Assembly: GCF_003967355.1 (NCBI RefSeq)
Contig: NZ_BIFH01000042.1
Location: 80,011-144,010, forward strand
Length of the DNA: 64,000 nucleotides
Reading direction: 5' to 3'
From: Embleya hyalina
GTDB lineage: Bacteria > Actinomycetota > Actinomycetes > Streptomycetales > Streptomycetaceae
Made by a program: the position numbers and the translations under genes. The number at the start of each line of letters is the position of its first letter. Positions within the stretch are counted from its first letter, which is position 1. This document shows positions 62,534 to 64,000 of the stretch, piece after piece. The notes under the pieces are model-generated. The model had not been told where the DNA came from. It searched no databases and saw nothing but the letters and a program-made list of their open reading frames with translations.

Positions 62534-63115
62534 ATGACGAGGTTCGGGCACGCGAAATCGGGACGGCCCCTGGCGCTGCGGTTGGCGATTGGGCTGGTCC
62601 TGGCGAGTGGCCTCGCCTTGACCACGGTCGGTTGCGGCGACGGCGGCTCGGAAGGGGTCGAGAAGGTGGCCTCTGGCGGCGGCAGCGGCGCGAAGGCCGA
62701 GGGCAGTGGCGGCGGTTCCGGCTCGGGCAAGGGCGACGACGCCCAACGCCGGGACCAGATGGTCAAGTTCGCGAGCTGCATGCGGGAGCACGGCGTCGAC
62801 ATGCCCGACCCGGAGCCCGGCGAGGGCGGCGCGATGCGGATCGGGGCGATGCCCGCGGACGAGGGGTCGTCCAAGACGGAGGACGCGATGAAGGCGTGCG
62901 AGAAGTTCCAGCCGAAGAGCGACTTCGATCCGAACGACCCCAAGTTCAAGGAGTGGCAGGCCAAGCACACGAGTTGCCTGCGCGAGAACGGCGTGAACGT
63001 GGGCGACCCGGGTGCGGACGGCGCGATGGTCACCCTCGACGCGGGCGACGAAAAGGTGAAGAGCGCGATGGAGTTGTGCAACAAGAAGGTCCCGCCGCTG
63101 ACGAAGAAGAAGTAG
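62534..63115 (+). CDS. Lipoprotein with Gly/Ser linker and paired cysteine helices
   Basis: 193 aa from ATG 62534 (GGGAG eight bases upstream). Signal peptide with lipobox ASGLALTTVGC, a Gly/Ser-rich linker, then a domain with FASCMREHGVDMPDP, MKACEKFQP, TSCLRENGVNVGDP and MELCNKKV; the four cysteines are regularly spaced and two CxREnGV segments repeat. In Streptomyces this type of lipoprotein precedes a peptidoglycan-binding adaptor and an ABC exporter, and the same order is seen here. Confidence 0.87.
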   Translation: MTRFGHAKSGRPLALRLAIGLVLASGLALTTVGCGDGGSEGVEKVASGGGSGAKAEGSGGGSGSGKGDDAQRRDQMVKFASCMREHGVDMPDPEPGEGGAMRIGAMPADEGSSKTEDAMKACEKFQPKSDFDPNDPKFKEWQAKHTSCLRENGVNVGDPGADGAMVTLDAGDEKVKSAMELCNKKVPPLTKKK

Positions 63116-63125
63116 GGGCGGCCTC

Positions 63126-64000
63126 GTGGTTTCGATCGACATTCCGCAACACGAATACGACAGTGAACCCGCGCCGGCCCCGGCCGAACCGGACCCCACG
63201 GCGCGCCCGCGCGGGCATCGGCGTCGCCGGCGGCGGGCGCTTGCCGCCGTTCTGGTCCTGGCCTCGGCGGGCGGCGCGGCGGCGGTACTGCTGTCCGACG
63301 GCGGGGACGGTTCCGGAGGCTCCGAGAATCGCACGAAGCTGGACGCGGTACCGGTGACCCGCGCCGATCTGGTCGACCGGCAGAACGTGGACGGCAAGCT
63401 CGGCTACGCGGGCACGTACTCCGTGAACGCCTCGGCACCCGGGCCGGACAAGGAAACACCGCCGCCCGGCGGTAACGGCGGTAACGGCGGAAACAGCGCG
63501 AACAAACCGCAGACCGGCGGAAGCCCGGGGGCCTCGCCGGGTCCGGGCGGTGGCCCGCAAGGGTCGGGTTCGGGGGGCGGGTCCGGTCAAGGCGGCGGTC
63601 AGGGTGGTACGCCGCCGGACAGCGGCAACAACACGGGCCCCGGCACCATTACCTGGCTTCCGGGCGTGGGCGACACTCTCGTGCGTGGCGACCGTGTGTA
63701 CGGTCGGGACGGGACGAAGGTGCCGTTGTTCTATGGCGAGACGCCGTTTTGGCGGGCGTTGTCGGTGGGTGTCGACAAGGGTGTGGACGTCCGGGAGTTG
63801 GAGCAGAACCTCCAGGCCCTGGGCTATGGCGGGTTCACCGTGGACGAGAGGTTCACGGAGGCGACGGCCGCGGCGTTGAAGAAGTGGCAGAAGGACATGG
63901 GTCGCAAGCAGACGGGCCGGTTCGATCCCGGGGACGCGGTCGTACTGCCCGACTCGGTCCGGGTCGGTGAGGTCAATGCCACGCTGGGCGGGAGTTCGCA
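63126..64000 (+). CDS. Peptidoglycan-binding, HlyD-like adaptor protein (partial)
   Basis: 291 codons are visible before the window ends. GTG 63126 follows GGGGC. An N-terminal cytoplasmic Pro/Ala/Arg stretch is followed by one membrane helix (RALAAVLVLASAGGAAAVLL), an adaptor-like segment (LDAVPVTRADLVDRQNVDGK), a long Gly/Pro/Ser-rich linker and a PG_binding_1 domain (GVDVRELEQNLQALGYGGFT). It begins ten bases after the lipoprotein stop. Expected downstream partners are MacB-type ABC transporter subunits, outside the window. Confidence 0.85.
   Translation, partial: MVSIDIPQHEYDSEPAPAPAEPDPTARPRGHRRRRRRALAAVLVLASAGGAAAVLLSDGGDGSGGSENRTKLDAVPVTRADLVDRQNVDGKLGYAGTYSVNASAPGPDKETPPPGGNGGNGGNSANKPQTGGSPGASPGPGGGPQGSGSGGGSGQGGGQGGTPPDSGNNTGPGTITWLPGVGDTLVRGDRVYGRDGTKVPLFYGETPFWRALSVGVDKGVDVRELEQNLQALGYGGFTVDERFTEATAAALKKWQKDMGRKQTGRFDPGDAVVLPDSVRVGEVNATLGGSS

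Overview
The window reads as chromosomal DNA of a high-GC actinomycete, most likely a member of the Streptomycetaceae. The evidence is the very high GC at third codon positions, frequent GTG and TTG starts, tightly coupled operons, a multidomain GAF-SpoIIE-ATPase phosphatase, RsbW-like ATPases, many TetR/GntR/AraC regulators, secreted and lipoprotein genes of Streptomyces type, and an L-glutamate oxidase that follows the Streptomyces enzyme along its length. No rRNA, intact tRNA, CRISPR array, complete insertion sequence or phage module was seen.

1-12.6 kb (minus strand) is the most unusual part: a compact, translationally coupled set of 13 genes that looks like an NRPS- and PKS-independent biosynthetic cluster for a small peptide or modified amino acid. 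In transcription order it encodes a 2-oxoglutarate/Fe amino-acid dioxygenase, a GFA-fold protein, a PGM1-like ATP-grasp ligase, a MalY-type PLP aminotransferase, an acylating aldehyde dehydrogenase (MhpF), a pyruvate aldolase (MhpE), a KASIII, an acyl carrier protein, a 2-oxo-4-enoate hydratase (MhpD), a second ATP-grasp ligase, a TauD-type dioxygenase, a single-chain fused B12-dependent glutamate mutase, and a truncated methyltransferase at the window edge. My reading is that MhpF/MhpE/MhpD plus the aminotransferase build an unusual amino acid from a thioester-derived aldehyde and pyruvate, glutamate mutase supplies 3-methylaspartate, the dioxygenases oxidise, and the ATP-grasp enzymes make amide bonds. 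Directly upstream (13.4-17.4 kb), an L-glutamate oxidase is coupled to a thiamine-diphosphate decarboxylase; it may feed or protect the cluster or be a separate operon.

18.1-24.3 kb (plus strand) is a catabolic operon: a GntR/FCD repressor with a probable leaderless promoter, a nitrilase-family amidase, a DUF2848 hydrolase, an HpaB/HpaC-type two-component flavin monooxygenase with a cupin between its parts, then an NTF2-like protein and an alpha/beta hydrolase.

24.4-49 kb is a loosely packed accessory zone: secreted RTX-type and small exported proteins, a CPA2 antiporter, a divergent pair of exported paralogues, stress-type ATPase genes, TetR regulators with recognisable operators, an SDR, a VOC-TPR fusion, tandem lipoprotein paralogues, a large unrecognised protein, a Fic-like toxin-antitoxin pair, a YihY membrane protein, an AraC regulator and an FAD monooxygenase. 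Several gene relics lie here: SpoIIE/ATPase, a FAD-monooxygenase stub joined to a WD40 fragment, and a serine hydrolase/TetR pair that has lost both 5' ends.

49.7-64 kb mixes housekeeping and accessory genes: Sua5 (tRNA t6A synthesis), a beta-carbonic anhydrase, two unrecognised proteins, a second small catabolic operon (amidohydrolase, metallo-beta-lactamase-fold hydrolase, FAH-family hydrolase) facing a LysR regulator, the GAF-SpoIIE-ATPase phosphatase, a decayed sensor kinase, and the start of a lipoprotein/peptidoglycan-binding export operon cut by the window edge.
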